From: Nipponacmea schrenckii
Lineage: Eukaryota > Mollusca > Gastropoda > Lottiidae
Reading direction: 5' to 3'
Length of the DNA stretch: 64,000 nt
Assembly (NCBI GenBank): GCA_030562195.1
Contig: JAUJPP010000007.1
Coordinates: 20,395,769 to 20,459,768, forward strand
Position 1 is the stretch's first letter. Each line of letters opens with the position of its first letter. Both the position numbers and the translations under genes were made by a program. The notes below the pieces were generated by a model. The model was not told the DNA's origin. It worked only from the letters and a program-made list of their open reading frames with translations, and searched no databases. Below, in pieces: positions 20,831-32,374 of this stretch.

Positions 20831-22126
20831 TCACGGAATAAAGAATAAACCAAACCAAACTGTTTTTATGTATATAATCTGATTACTAAGTATTATAATT
20901 GAAATACGGGCATGTTCAGGGAGGCATGAAATACTCACTTGTTATGGTAGTTTTTTACAGCCTAGTCGAGTAACAAACAACACACACTACTGTCATGTAC
21001 ACATACTTACTGCAAAGAATAATACATAGATTCATATGATAATATACTATATACTACTTACTGAATTTTGAAATTCAAATCGTTTCTAGTTATCAATAAT
21101 AAATGTAACAACCATCATCATTAAATAGGCCTATACTGTGCATTGATTTCACTATAGCAACTATACAAATAACCCAGGAGCATTATTACATTGGCAAAAT
21201 ATAACGGTATAAACCACAAGAAAACAAGAGACAATACACACCCTGAAGATTATTAAGGGTTTTTATGAAAACACTACGTGTAATTCAATAACCAATATTT
21301 ACCTGCCTTAAGAATATTTTCTATATCAGGTTGAAAGAATGAAAAGGATATCGAATTTTATTAAGACTTCCAATAATTATATTTACAATCCTTAAAAGGT
21401 AGTAAAAGAGACACATTTTTGAATTAATTACACAATACATGTACATGTACATAGATATCCATAATCTGTACCTCGAGGTAGACTTTATCATAGGTATATG
21501 AAAGAAAAGAGGTTTCAATTCATAAAGATGAATAACACGTCGAGCCTTCCTTTGTAAAACTATGTCTAGCAATGTGTAAGCTAAGACGTTCAATGTAATA
21601 CCGTAACATACCTGTAATGTATTTGCAAGGGAAAAGAGGTCGACCTCAATTGGATAATAGACTACCTTTATACCCGTCTACCCCTAATAATGTTTAGAGA
21701 AAATATTATACCTTATAATCGCCAAGTAGAAGTAAATATCCAAGTAGAACCTACGATATGATAATAAAAAATTGTAATTAAAAATTAAAAAAATGATAAA
21801 GAATGTGAATTAGGGAGTCTACAATAATGCGAAACCTACCTATTGCGTTACCCTATCGAAATACATAACAGACACAGTGAAGAAGAAACGAGTGGAGCGA
21901 AACTCTATTATAAATATTAAAGGTTTACTACCTCTTAGGATTAATAAGAAACAAAACAAAAGAGAACCAGAAAATTTTAAACATGGCCAACATGAGTCTT
22001 TGTTTCACCAGATAAGTCCTCAAAAGTAAAAAAGTAAATTTGAAATACAGTTAGAAGCGTTTTCGATACTTACTTAGTTTTATGGATATATGGTCTTATA
22101 TAGAGATTCTATCTTTTAGTCATTGA
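20831..22126. other. Intergenic sequence
   Basis: AT-rich with short open frames only. Nothing is recognised on either strand. Confidence 0.4.
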
Positions 22127-23352
22127 TACCTGTCAAACAACATCTGTTACTACCAGTCCAGGAATATACCATTCTAACAGCCCAACAACATCAGTTGATA
22201 CAAGTCAAACAACACCTGTTACTACCAGCCAAACATCAACTTCCAGTCCAACAATATCCCATAATATAAGTCGAACAATGTCTGATGATACCAGTTCAAC
22301 AACATTCACTACTACCAGTCCAGCAAAATCCGTTACTACCAGTCCAACAAAATCTCTTACTACCTCCTACAAGTCCATGTGCCTAGTGACGTTTCTTTGG
22401 TGCATAAGATAACATAAGCCCAATATCCTCCCTAAAAACGAGTTCATCAACAACTCCTACTACAAGTTCTCCAAGATCCTTACTACTAGTCAAACATATC
22501 TCCTACTAACTGTTAGACAAAATCTATTACTGCCACTCTAACCACCTTCTCTACCTTCAGTACACTAACTCCCCCTAATACCAGTCAAACAACATCACCT
22601 TATGCAAGTTCAAAAACATCACCTACCATCAGTACAACAGCCCCAATAATACTAGTCCACAACATCACCAACTTCCAGTCCTAAACACATCATCATCTAC
22701 CAGACAAACAAAGCATTTACTACCAGTCCAAAGAAATCATCTACTATCAGCCCTACAACTTCATCTAATACCAGTCCAAAAACACATTTTACTAGTCAAA
22801 CCACATCACCTACTACCAGTCCTACTACACCATCTGTTACCAGTCAAACAGCATCACCTAGATCTTCCAGTTCTCCAACCGCTTTAATACTGGACCAACA
22901 AAATCGTTTACTACCAGCCAAATAAATCACCCACTATCAGCCCTTCAACTCCATCTAATACCAGTCCAAAACACCTTCTACTAGTCCAACAACGTCACCT
23001 ACTACTAGTCAAACCACATAACCTACTACAAGTCCTACTACACCATCTGTTACCAGTCAAACAGCATCACCTAGATATTCTAGTGAATACTAATACTAAT
23101 ACTAGTTCAACAACATCGTTTACTACCAGCCCAACAACACCACTTACTACCAGTCCAACAATGACATCTAACAACGTCACCTACTATCAGTCCAACAACA
23201 TCCCCATCTGCTGCTAGTCAAACAGTATCACCTATATCTTCCAGCATCCACCCCTTTAATACTAGTCCAGCAACATCATCTACTGCCAGTCCAACAACAC
23301 AACTCAACCACATCACCTTCTACCAGTACAACAACACCACCTACTACCAGGG
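22127..23352 (+). pseudogene. Decayed mucin-type Thr/Ser/Pro tandem repeat
   Basis: About 50 imperfect copies of a 21-24 bp unit such as 'actaccagtccaacaacatc'. Where readable on the plus strand it encodes Thr-Thr-Ser-Pro-Thr-Thr-Ser, the composition of O-glycosylated mucin domains. No plus-strand open frame of 60 codons survives, because frequent one- and two-base indels shift the phase. No signal-peptide exon or cysteine-rich flank was found. It is best read as the fossil of a mucin repeat exon, or a satellite born from one. It is opposite in strand to the neighbouring giant genes. Confidence 0.65.
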
Positions 23353-24319
23353 TGGTAAAATTTGAATATGAAAGGAAAAAAGGGAATGCAGGGAAGATGA
23401 AAAATAAATATTAGGAAACGAAAGATACATTTCCTCTTCTACAATTTATGCGTTCACATTCCATAGAGTCCAGCTGCCATGATCTCCCCAGCTGACTATT
23501 GATCAGTATATGTTCCTCGATGAATTATTGATTGATTTTCACATTTGAATGATTTAATTGACGTTTTTATTATGAACATTTGAGAAATATTTAGATGATA
23601 TAAAGATCAGCAGAATACTACAGTCGGTGATATTGTCTCTCTAATGATTACAATATCTACTGGTTGATTATCAGAAATTGACAGGAATATTATTAATCGA
23701 AGCAGTCGATAAAATCAAGTCAAGATTGCCTGATCATCAGAGTATTAATACAAAAAGAGAGTTATTGACATTTAACTGTATGTCTATTCTTTTTCTATTT
23801 AAATCTGTACGTAATTTAATTCTCAGACGCATACAGTTTTTATCATTATGAAAGTTATTCAAAATATAGAAAAAATTCTGAGTGAAAACTGTGCTATTGA
23901 CAAATCTACACAGACAAATCCATTTATATTGATCCATTCTACGCATTATATTATAGTCTACTTATTGAAGGCAAATCGACAGTTTTAATCGACATTTGGT
24001 TGTAAAAAATGTCATTAGCGAGGAATGTAGCATGAAAGGCTCACTTATTTTTTATAGATGAGACTGCGCAAGCGATCGTACGGAGGCCCCGAGAAAACTT
24101 TTGCGCCCACTTCATTTCTGTTAAATTTTAAATTTATATCCTTGCCCTAATCAATTTCTTTTTCATAATTATTTCTTCAGATTATCCAGATAGCCTATAC
24201 CTATGATTTTTTATTTTTTTTTGCTATACTATATTTGATAAGGACTATATAAATTAGATATATCTAGGCTGTGTAGCTAACATTAATAAAGTACCTAAGA
24301 AAAGTAAATTTGCAAATAT
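23353..24319. other. Intergenic sequence
   Basis: No feature is supported between the mucin fossil and the polyadenylation signal of the minus-strand giant gene. Confidence 0.4.
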
Positions 24320-24325
24320 TTTATT
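24320..24325 (-). terminator. Candidate polyadenylation signal (AATAAA)
   Basis: AATAAA on the minus strand, about 127 bp after the stop codon of the giant secreted-protein gene at 24452-33810. Spacing and strand fit, but AT-rich sequence makes chance hits common. Confidence 0.45.
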
Positions 24326-24451
24326 AAAAAAATATATTATACACACTTTAACGACAATACAATTAGACCATTGAATTCAGTTGCCTCATATATAAAATCG
24401 TCCTTATAGTTCTATTTCCAGATACACCAATACCATTCTTTGTTATAGCCA

Positions 24452-27400
24452 TCAGTAATAGTAATAGTACTCCTCCCATTCACCACCTGGTGGTACGGTA
24501 GAATTTGGCGGGAATGTTGGTTGTATATCACCAATTTCGATATCTTGAAGGTTCAAAGTTGTTGATTCACCTGGTTCCTCCGTGGTTGCTCCACCTTCCT
24601 CTATTGATGGACCGGTCGTTGTCGTAGTAGTCGTCCTGGTTGAAAGTTGGACCTTCGGGCTACCCGCGAAATTGTGTCCTCTATGAACGTTTCTTATAGG
24701 ATCCACACGACCTTTGTCCAATTCAACTAAAGTTTTCATCAACACCCTTTGAAGAATTGAATTAGAATCACTGGGAATATGATTCGCTAGAGACCCAGTT
24801 GCATCAGGTACCAGTTGAGAGTCACGTGAATTGCTCACTTTCTTTTCCATAAATTTTTTCATGATTGCATCTTTTGTAACAAAGTTTTGATTTGGAGGAA
24901 TGTTTTGGTTTGTTTCGGGTCTATTATTGAATGAAAATAGGGGATTGATTGTGGGTGCTCTATTTAAAAATGGGTTTTTCCTTTGGGCTGGATGTTGAAG
25001 ATCGATTTTTACACTATTATGTGGTACAAAAGTAAATTTCGGATCAATGTTTGGTACATGCCGTAAAAATGGATTGGCTCTCTGAGTTGGTGGTATAGTA
25101 GTTGACAAGAATTGCAGATTATGTCGTGTATTTTGGCGATTATGAAAGATAAACGGATTAGATGCAGGCTTGTGAAATCGGTGATTTTCTGTTTTAGGCG
25201 TTGTTGCCAATTGCTTTATAGGACCATCTACGTTTTGTCTGTGAATGCTTTGGTTAACGAAACGATTTTCTGGTACAGTATGCGGAGAGAGAAGATCGTC
25301 TGTATGAGTTACATTTGGTTCTGATTGTAACAGTCCATCAAGAGTCTCGTTTGATCCAATCAGACTCCTTATCATCTGGTTAATCAGGGCAAGATCGGAC
25401 ACCTCATTACTCAATGCTTTATCGTGATTTGGAGTAGAAGTAATACTGCTGTTAACCTGGTGAGACAGATCTGAAAGATGATGTTGATGATTCTTTGACA
25501 TCACAGTATTTTGGTGGTTACCCAGAACATTGATACTTGATTGTTCTACAGCGGGCATTGCGGTGGACTTAACTTTTTGATTGATTTTTAAAATGTTTGT
25601 CGTTGTGTGATCACTTAAGAACCCATCCATAGTATTCTCATTCTGTTGAAGAGGTTCACTTGTGTGATACGATGGATCCTCCGTTGTTGATTTGAATTCT
25701 GGACCAACAGCGATAGATTGTGTAGAGCTAAAAATGATCGGTTGCTCAGTTGTTTCTCCCTTAAATGCAAATTCAACTTCATTGGTTTTATTCGGATTTT
25801 CTGTGGAAACATCACCCGTAGAATTGAAAAGATCCACAACCGTGGGAAGCGGTTTCTCGGGGGTGTTGGTCAATTTCACTGTTGATGTTGCGTGATGACG
25901 AGAACTAACTGTGGTAGGGCCAATGGTTGTTTTGCTCTGCTTTGATTTGTTAGAAAGCTTAACTGGGTGTTCACGAAAGACAGCGATCTGATCTGTTTGA
26001 TTATGTCCTGACACGTGGTCTGTGTTGACTCTTTTGATTATATGGTCCCTAATATTATGATGATTTGATTGGTCTGTTTTGATATGGCCGTCTTTATTCG
26101 TCGAGCTAACAGTAGTAGATTCTAAGTTCTGCCTGTGGGTCTTGTCTGTTTTGATATGGCCGTCTTTATTCGTCGAGCTAACAGTAGTAGATTCTAAGTT
26201 CTGCCTGTGGGTCTTATGTGTTTTGCTATGTATTGGATCTTTGGTAATTGATAGTGAACTAATAGAGGGGGTCACTGTCCGGGAATATGATGAATCCTGA
26301 GATATGAGTAGAATTGAGGGCGTCTTTTCTGGTCTGGTTGTGGTTCTCGTAAAATCATCTTGTTTATTTGGTGTGTTGAACAAATGGCTTTGTTGAATAG
26401 GAACGAAAGTCGTGACTTCCGGAGAAGGATTTGTTATACTTTTAGATTTGATGAGGCGTGTGCCTTTTCTTTCTAGGTTTTCTATATTAACTATATTGGC
26501 TGAGCGATTATTTGACATGGAATTTATGTTCTGTGGTAAATTCTGTTCGAAATTAGAAGACGTATCAAATGAACCACGACGAAGTTTATTCGATAGATGA
26601 AAAGGATTTTGATTTAATGATCTATCCCAGAATTCATTTGAGGAAATTCCTCTGCCCAGTAGGCTAGAATGATGGATGTCTTGCCAAGAATTAAAGTTAG
26701 CTGGATATGGAACTTGTTGCCCATTTAAATGAAACTGAGGTGGTAACAATTGTGGTGGAACATTATTCCTGCCTTGAATAAGCCAAGGAGATAAAGATCC
26801 AGAACCCGGAATAAATGGAACCATTTGATGATGCATTAGTGGATTGTGAGACTTTGCAAACATTTTTGAGAATAGATCGTCATAAAGTTTCTTATAAAGG
26901 GCTTCATCGGAATTAACTTTTGGTCTTGTTGTGGTGGTCTGAAAAGTCTTTTGAGTTGTAGGGCTTGTGGTTGTACGGATTGTTGAACTGCTCTTTGGCA
27001 CTTCCGTAGTTTCGGTTGTTGGTGTTAATGTGGTTTTAAGAGTTAGAGTTATGGGCTGTTTTATTTGCGTGGTATGTTCCGTTTGATATGGTTTTGTAGT
27101 TGAAACAAAAGACGGTGTACTGGTGTCTAACGCGGTTGCCATGCTTGTGGTTGTAGATATAACGGTTTGTTTTTCTGAATTGGGTTTAGCTGTTACTCCG
27201 GGCTCTGTAGAAATTGATGAGAATAAGTTTTGAATTAGTGATTTCAACCTATTAAAAAGCTTTTCTTCTTTTACATTTTCATTTTCAAAAGTGTTTGTTG
27301 TTGGTTTAACATTTCCCACGCTGGTGGTTTTCGTTGATGGACGCTGGGTCATAGTTAATGATGTTATCGCGATTCTGGATCTTGTCGTTGCTTTGAGAAT

Positions 27401-30400
27401 GTTTGTGGAAGGTTTTAAAGGTGTTGTGGTTGTTATGACAGTTGTTGAGGTAGGTTTGACAGTTGTTGTGGTAGGCTGGACAGTTGTTACGGTAGGTTTG
27501 ACAGGTGTTGTGGTTGGTTTAACTGTTGATGTGGTAGGTTTGACAGTTGTTGAGGTAGGTTTGACAGTTCTTGTGGTTTGCTTGACAGTTGTTGTGATTG
27601 GTTGGACAATTGTTGTGGCAGGTTTGACAGTTGTTGTTGTTGGCTTGACAGTTGTTGTGATTGGTTGGACACTTGTTGTGGCAGGTTTGACAGTTGTTGT
27701 TGTTGGCTTGGCAGTTGTTGTGATTGGTTGGACACTTGTTGTGGCAGGTTTGACAGTTTTTGTTGTAGCTTTGACAGTTGGTGTAGTATGTTTGAAAGTT
27801 TTTGTTGTTGCTTTGACAGTTGTGATGGTTCGTTTAATAATTGTGGCAGGTTTGACAGTTGATGTAGTATGTTTGACGGGTGTTATGGAAGGTTTGACAT
27901 TTGTTGCTTTTGATCTTACTGTTGTTGTTATTGGCTTGACAGCTGTTGTTTTGAAAGTTGTTGTGGTAGGTTTGACATGTGTTGTGGTAGGTTTAATTGT
28001 TGTTGTAGTGGTTGTTTGATTTTTCTCACCCTGATGCCAAATATCCTTTGGTATTTGAGGGGATTTCATAAAAGAATTTATGTCATGAGAAAGTAACCTG
28101 AATATTTCTTTATCCATGTACGATATAGTGGTCCTTTCTGGAGTCAATGTAGTTGCTAGTGATTGTGAACTAGAGCTCTGAGTTGGTTCTGTGGTATATA
28201 TTCTATAACTTGGTGTCATCTCTTTTCTCTGTGTTCTATTTTGATCTTTACTGTTGTCATAAATCGAATTAAGTGTATTGATATTTTGTACTGTGCTCAA
28301 TGTACTGTAAGCTTCTGTTGTTCGAGGTATCTCTGTGATCTTTAATCCCTGTGAAAGTGTCTGAACGTTTTCGCTTGTTATCCCGAATGATTTAAGATTT
28401 ACTGTTGGAAGTTGACCATTCGACTCCAGAAGGGCAGAAAATGGGTCTTCCTGGGGTGATATTAGGTGTCTAAAAATATAGTTTTCGACCAGTGCATCCA
28501 CATAAGAACTATTTTTCAGCAATTCCTCTTGTACCTCCTGAATGATTTCAGATTTGTTGAAAGATGGTATGGTATTCGTCGTAGAATGTATGGTATTTTG
28601 AGAGGCCAGCGTGGCCTTAACTATGGTTGTGGTATTTTGGAGTTTTGATATCATACGTGTCCTTGTCTTATTTGCTTCTAACGGTTGGCTTCCCACAAAA
28701 GTTGACTTTTGTTTCTTGACAACTTGGTTATTTTTGTTAGAATTTGTGTTTCCTTTCTGATTGCGAGAATGTGTGATATCGGAAGGTCGTTGTGTGGCGT
28801 GTTCTGTCATCAGATCTAGAGAGCTTCGAACTAAACTTGTGTTAGAATTTTCAGATAATTTCACATCATTTAACTTGTAACTTGGTTTTCCAGTGATACC
28901 AGAAGATGACTGAGTAGTAGTCTTTTCTTTAATAGGAGTGGTTGGTTGCCTTGTAGTAGGGTTGGATGGAATGGATTCTTCTGTTGTCCTCATTGGCAGA
29001 CTATCGATCTCAATATTCTTTCCTTTAGATGATTTGATTCCTTGCAATCCAGTTCTTATATAACCTGTCAGAAGAGAGTCTTTGATAATTTCGTCTATTT
29101 TTGCCAATTCTGCTTTCACATTTTCTTCGTGTTTTGTCCGATTAACTATTTGAGTGGTCGGCAATAGTGTTGAAATAATTGGGTTTGTTTGTGCTGGTGC
29201 AGACGTGATCATTTTCGTTGTTGGTTTTGAAGTCGTAGGCTTCATTGTTGCTATTCTGGTTGTGGATTGGGTTGTAAGTACTGGTTTCTTGGTTGTTTTA
29301 ATCAGGCTAATTTGTATTGGAGAAGGAGTGGTAACAATCGTAGTTGGATGACGAGTTGTGGGTAGATTTGTAGTGTAAACTGCCAACGGTTTAGTTGGAA
29401 TTTTAACTATATTTGGGAATTTCGATATAGCGTCTATCTTTATGTTCGGGGAGGTTGGTGATGCCTTAGGTTGAGCTATCTTGGTATCTGTTTTACTTTT
29501 TTTCTTCAAAAGAGAACTCACGTCAATAGTTTTAATCTTCATTCCCGCGCTTCCACCAGTTAGGTAAATGTTACCAAATGTTGAATATTTGATTTCTTGC
29601 CCTCTCAGTATTTTAGACTTCTTCTTGTGGATTACTGGTGGTTTAAACGGTGGTGGAGGCGGTATACGAGTATTGTCCGTGGCGAATGCATTTGGTGTGA
29701 GGCCAAAATCATTATTGACGGCTGCCAACTGTTTATACATATCAAAACTGTTGGTTAGAGAATTCAATCTTTCCATTGGATTCTCCCATAAGAAATCGGT
29801 TAAAATATTCGACTTGGGTTTAGATTTCTTCTTAAGTTTGGTATCTTTAAAAGGATCAAAATCTAAGATTTTATAAAATGATTTCTTCGTCGTTGTCATC
29901 AGAGTTGTTGTCCGAGCCTTTGTCGTTGGAACTGTCGAAGAAGACAATTTTTCCTGAATTTCGTCAAATAAATTGGGCTTCTGGTCTGTATCATAAGCTG
30001 GGAAATCTGGCCATATCCACGGAATACTAAATGAAGCAGGTGCATTGACTTTTTCTACATTTGTTTCCTTGTCTTTTAATCTTTGGGATTTTAAGGAATG
30101 CTTTACGATAGCCTTCTTAACGTTCTTAGAAACATATTTCTTTTTACTTATAGATTTTCGTGATGTGATAGGTGAATTATTCAAATTCTTGGCAGTAGCT
30201 TGAGTTGCAACATCCATGTTAACTACTGGATGTGTGGGATGCGTATTGAGTGCCTCTGTCTTTCTGAGAATAACCACATCTGGAAATAAAGGCCAAGTGG
30301 TATTCATTTCGATATTGCTCTGGGTTGTCCCATTATCCAAACTATCTATTGCACCGTCGGGGATTTTGGTCGTAGTCTTCAAAGTTTCGTTCAGTGGTAT

Positions 30401-32374
30401 CATCTCTTTGGGTGCAGTCAATTCTTTTACATTTTCTTCCATTGTAATTCGTCTCTCCGTTAGGTTGGGCTGTTCAAATAGTGAAGGTTTGCTTATTCTC
30501 AATCTGCCATGTATGTCATTGTTATTTTGAAAGATCGTGTATGGGTCAGGAGCTACAGTTATTAATGTATCTGTAATATATTTAACATTACTTACACTGT
30601 TATTGTGTCCCAAATTGATCTTATGAAGTTCTGGATTCAGTGTTGTTTCTTGCCATGTAGTGGGCATGGGAGTAGTTAAGACATCGATCATACCAAACAT
30701 ATTACTGACTGATCCTCTTTGTCGGATACGTCTTCTCGGAGATGACCTTGACGGAGGATGTCTACTGTTAAGTCTCGTTCTAAGCCGATATTGTAATCTT
30801 CTTTGATTTTGTCTGTTTGTAGCTTGGCTTGCAGGAAGACCTCTTAGTCGCGGACGGTTGCGCAGTTTCCGAGGATTAATCTCTCTTTGCGACTTTATTA
30901 CTTCGCCTCCCAGTCGTTTATCTTTGGCTGTGTGCACCACATTTTTAATGTCACCAAGAGACTGTGAATGTGGAATGTTTCCAACATCTTTAACCAGAAG
31001 CGATTGGCCATTTCCTGTTGACTGTTTAACTGTTCTGCCTAACGGTGATGGTTTGCCCGGAAAGAACCTATCATTGGGTGTTAGCTCTATCATGTGGTTT
31101 GGTTGACTTAAAGAAGGTTCCTGCAGTGAGTTAGTGTCAGGGGGACTGCTCTGTCTTGATGGTAATTGATCTAGCACCTGATTTTGATAATCTATTCCGG
31201 AGTCTGGAGTAAGACTATATATACCTCGAGATGTATGGTGATTCATCTGCCGCTCATTTTGATATTGGTCTGAATTTATTTGGTTTACAGAGTTTGACCG
31301 TCGGGTATTCTGGATATGCTTTCGATTTATTTGGTTGGCATAAGGAAGCACACTTAGATTTCTGTTCGGAGTCTTTTGTTCGCTATGCAGTTGTTGATTT
31401 GTGTGTTCTCCGAGAATACGGTTAATCATCTGTGGTCGTTGTGACCGCAGCCTTTGTTGTTGATAATTTTCATTTTTATTTCGCCCTCCAATAATTTGTC
31501 GTGTGGGGTATGCATCTTCGAGAAATCCCTCACTATCACCTTTTAAACCAGCATTATTCCTTATAAGCCGTAAATTGTTTCTATGGTTGTTGTTTGTGGT
31601 AATTTTGTTGATTGCAGGCAGAACCCTTAAAGCGTTGATGGCGGTACGTGGTCTAGGATTATTATTCCTTAATCTCGAATCACTTTTGATCCCTCCTAGT
31701 TTCGTTGATGAGTTTTGTAGCGTATTCACTGAAAGCAAAGGCCTTAAATTCCGTCTCACATATCCTTGTGTTGTTGAATTATTTCTGAATTGTTCGCTTA
31801 CTTGGGATGTTTTCAGTTCATTATTTGGAAGCAATAGTCCGCTATTCTGTTTTGGACTTTTCTGACTTTGTACAATGTTGTTCTGATTTTGATTTCCGCG
31901 TTGCAATAGCCTATCGTTATACTGTGTTTGTTGGTTACTGTGATCTTGTATTCGACTGTTTCTTTGTCTAAGCTGTTGTCCCCCACTGCTCCGTAAAATA
32001 TTATTTTGTCGCACCCGACCTACGTCTTGATGTAAGTTAGTCTGATCCACCCTATCACCATTTTGTCTAAACTGTCTAATATTTTGTCGCAATGCACCAT
32101 TATGTTGTGATATCCGACCATTTCTCTGTGTTATCCGGCCATTGTTTTGTGATATTCGACCAATGCTCTGTAATATCCGACCACTGTTTTGTGCAATTTG
32201 ACCACTGATTTGTGCTATCCTGCCACTGTTCTGTCTTGACCCTCCATTGATTCGCTGTGAGATTCTCAGTTGGTTTATCAGTGTCGGTCGTTGACCACCA
32301 GGTATATCTTGGCCTCGATCATTGCGATTCACCAGGTTATTGTTCCGATTCAGTCCATTGATGATTCTTGATCT
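24452..32374 (-). CDS. Exon 2 of the 2675-residue secreted protein
   Basis: An uninterrupted coding exon of 7923 bp. The acceptor is ttttcttacag ending at 32375, and the first codons read RSRIINGLNRNNN. The open frame continues upstream of the acceptor to 32452 and happens to encode a hydrophobic stretch, but that stretch starts only with TTG and lies across the pyrimidine tract, so I treat it as intron. The stop codon follows the pentatyrosine end. Confidence 0.8.
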   Translation of the reverse strand, partial: RSRIINGLNRNNNLVNRNDRGQDIPGGQRPTLINQLRISQRINGGSRQNSGRIAQISGQIAQNSGRILQSIGRISQNNGRITQRNGRISQHNGALRQNIRQFRQNGDRVDQTNLHQDVGRVRQNNILRSSGGQQLRQRNSRIQDHSNQQTQYNDRLLQRGNQNQNNIVQSQKSPKQNSGLLLPNNELKTSQVSEQFRNNSTTQGYVRRNLRPLLSVNTLQNSSTKLGGIKSDSRLRNNNPRPRTAINALRVLPAINKITTNNNHRNNLRLIRNNAGLKGDSEGFLEDAYPTRQIIGGRNKNENYQQQRLRSQRPQMINRILGEHTNQQLHSEQKTPNRNLSVLPYANQINRKHIQNTRRSNSVNQINSDQYQNERQMNHHTSRGIYSLTPDSGIDYQNQVLDQLPSRQSSPPDTNSLQEPSLSQPNHMIELTPNDRFFPGKPSPLGRTVKQSTGNGQSLLVKDVGNIPHSQSLGDIKNVVHTAKDKRLGGEVIKSQREINPRKLRNRPRLRGLPASQATNRQNQRRLQYRLRTRLNSRHPPSRSSPRRRIRQRGSVSNMFGMIDVLTTPMPTTWQETTLNPELHKINLGHNNSVSNVKYITDTLITVAPDPYTIFQNNNDIHGRLRISKPSLFEQPNLTERRITMEENVKELTAPKEMIPLNETLKTTTKIPDGAIDSLDNGTTQSNIEMNTTWPLFPDVVILRKTEALNTHPTHPVVNMDVATQATAKNLNNSPITSRKSISKKKYVSKNVKKAIVKHSLKSQRLKDKETNVEKVNAPASFSIPWIWPDFPAYDTDQKPNLFDEIQEKLSSSTVPTTKARTTTLMTTTKKSFYKILDFDPFKDTKLKKKSKPKSNILTDFLWENPMERLNSLTNSFDMYKQLAAVNNDFGLTPNAFATDNTRIPPPPPFKPPVIHKKKSKILRGQEIKYSTFGNIYLTGGSAGMKIKTIDVSSLLKKKSKTDTKIAQPKASPTSPNIKIDAISKFPNIVKIPTKPLAVYTTNLPTTRHPTTIVTTPSPIQISLIKTTKKPVLTTQSTTRIATMKPTTSKPTTKMITSAPAQTNPIISTLLPTTQIVNRTKHEENVKAELAKIDEIIKDSLLTGYIRTGLQGIKSSKGKNIEIDSLPMRTTEESIPSNPTTRQPTTPIKEKTTTQSSSGITGKPSYKLNDVKLSENSNTSLVRSSLDLMTEHATQRPSDITHSRNQKGNTNSNKNNQVVKKQKSTFVGSQPLEANKTRTRMISKLQNTTTIVKATLASQNTIHSTTNTIPSFNKSEIIQEVQEELLKNSSYVDALVENYIFRHLISPQEDPFSALLESNGQLPTVNLKSFGITSENVQTLSQGLKITEIPRTTEAYSTLSTVQNINTLNSIYDNSKDQNRTQRKEMTPSYRIYTTEPTQSSSSQSLATTLTPERTTISYMDKEIFRLLSHDINSFMKSPQIPKDIWHQGEKNQTTTTTTIKPTTTHVKPTTTTFKTTAVKPITTTVRSKATNVKPSITPVKHTTSTVKPATIIKRTITTVKATTKTFKHTTPTVKATTKTVKPATTSVQPITTTAKPTTTTVKPATTSVQPITTTVKPTTTTVKPATTIVQPITTTVKQTTRTVKPTSTTVKPTTSTVKPTTTPVKPTVTTVQPTTTTVKPTSTTVITTTTPLKPSTNILKATTRSRIAITSLTMTQRPSTKTTSVGNVKPTTNTFENENVKEEKLFNRLKSLIQNLFSSISTEPGVTAKPNSEKQTVISTTTSMATALDTSTPSFVSTTKPYQTEHTTQIKQPITLTLKTTLTPTTETTEVPKSSSTIRTTTSPTTQKTFQTTTTRPKVNSDEALYKKLYDDLFSKMFAKSHNPLMHHQMVPFIPGSGSLSPWLIQGRNNVPPQLLPPQFHLNGQQVPYPANFNSWQDIHHSSLLGRGISSNEFWDRSLNQNPFHLSNKLRRGSFDTSSNFEQNLPQNINSMSNNRSANIVNIENLERKGTRLIKSKSITNPSPEVTTFVPIQQSHLFNTPNKQDDFTRTTTRPEKTPSILLISQDSSYSRTVTPSISSLSITKDPIHSKTHKTHRQNLESTTVSSTNKDGHIKTDKTHRQNLESTTVSSTNKDGHIKTDQSNHHNIRDHIIKRVNTDHVSGHNQTDQIAVFREHPVKLSNKSKQSKTTIGPTTVSSRHHATSTVKLTNTPEKPLPTVVDLFNSTGDVSTENPNKTNEVEFAFKGETTEQPIIFSSTQSIAVGPEFKSTTEDPSYHTSEPLQQNENTMDGFLSDHTTTNILKINQKVKSTAMPAVEQSSINVLGNHQNTVMSKNHQHHLSDLSHQVNSSITSTPNHDKALSNEVSDLALINQMIRSLIGSNETLDGLLQSEPNVTHTDDLLSPHTVPENRFVNQSIHRQNVDGPIKQLATTPKTENHRFHKPASNPFIFHNRQNTRHNLQFLSTTIPPTQRANPFLRHVPNIDPKFTFVPHNSVKIDLQHPAQRKNPFLNRAPTINPLFSFNNRPETNQNIPPNQNFVTKDAIMKKFMEKKVSNSRDSQLVPDATGSLANHIPSDSNSILQRVLMKTLVELDKGRVDPIRNVHRGHNFAGSPKVQLSTRTTTTTTTGPSIEEGGATTEEPGESTTLNLQDIEIGDIQPTFPPNSTVPPGGEWEEYYYYY

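Noticed and set aside
27291..28019. 242-residue plus-strand open frame rich in Val
   Set aside because: Antisense of the Thr-Val-Lys-Pro repeat of the giant secreted protein. The repeat period is a multiple of three, so several frames stay open.
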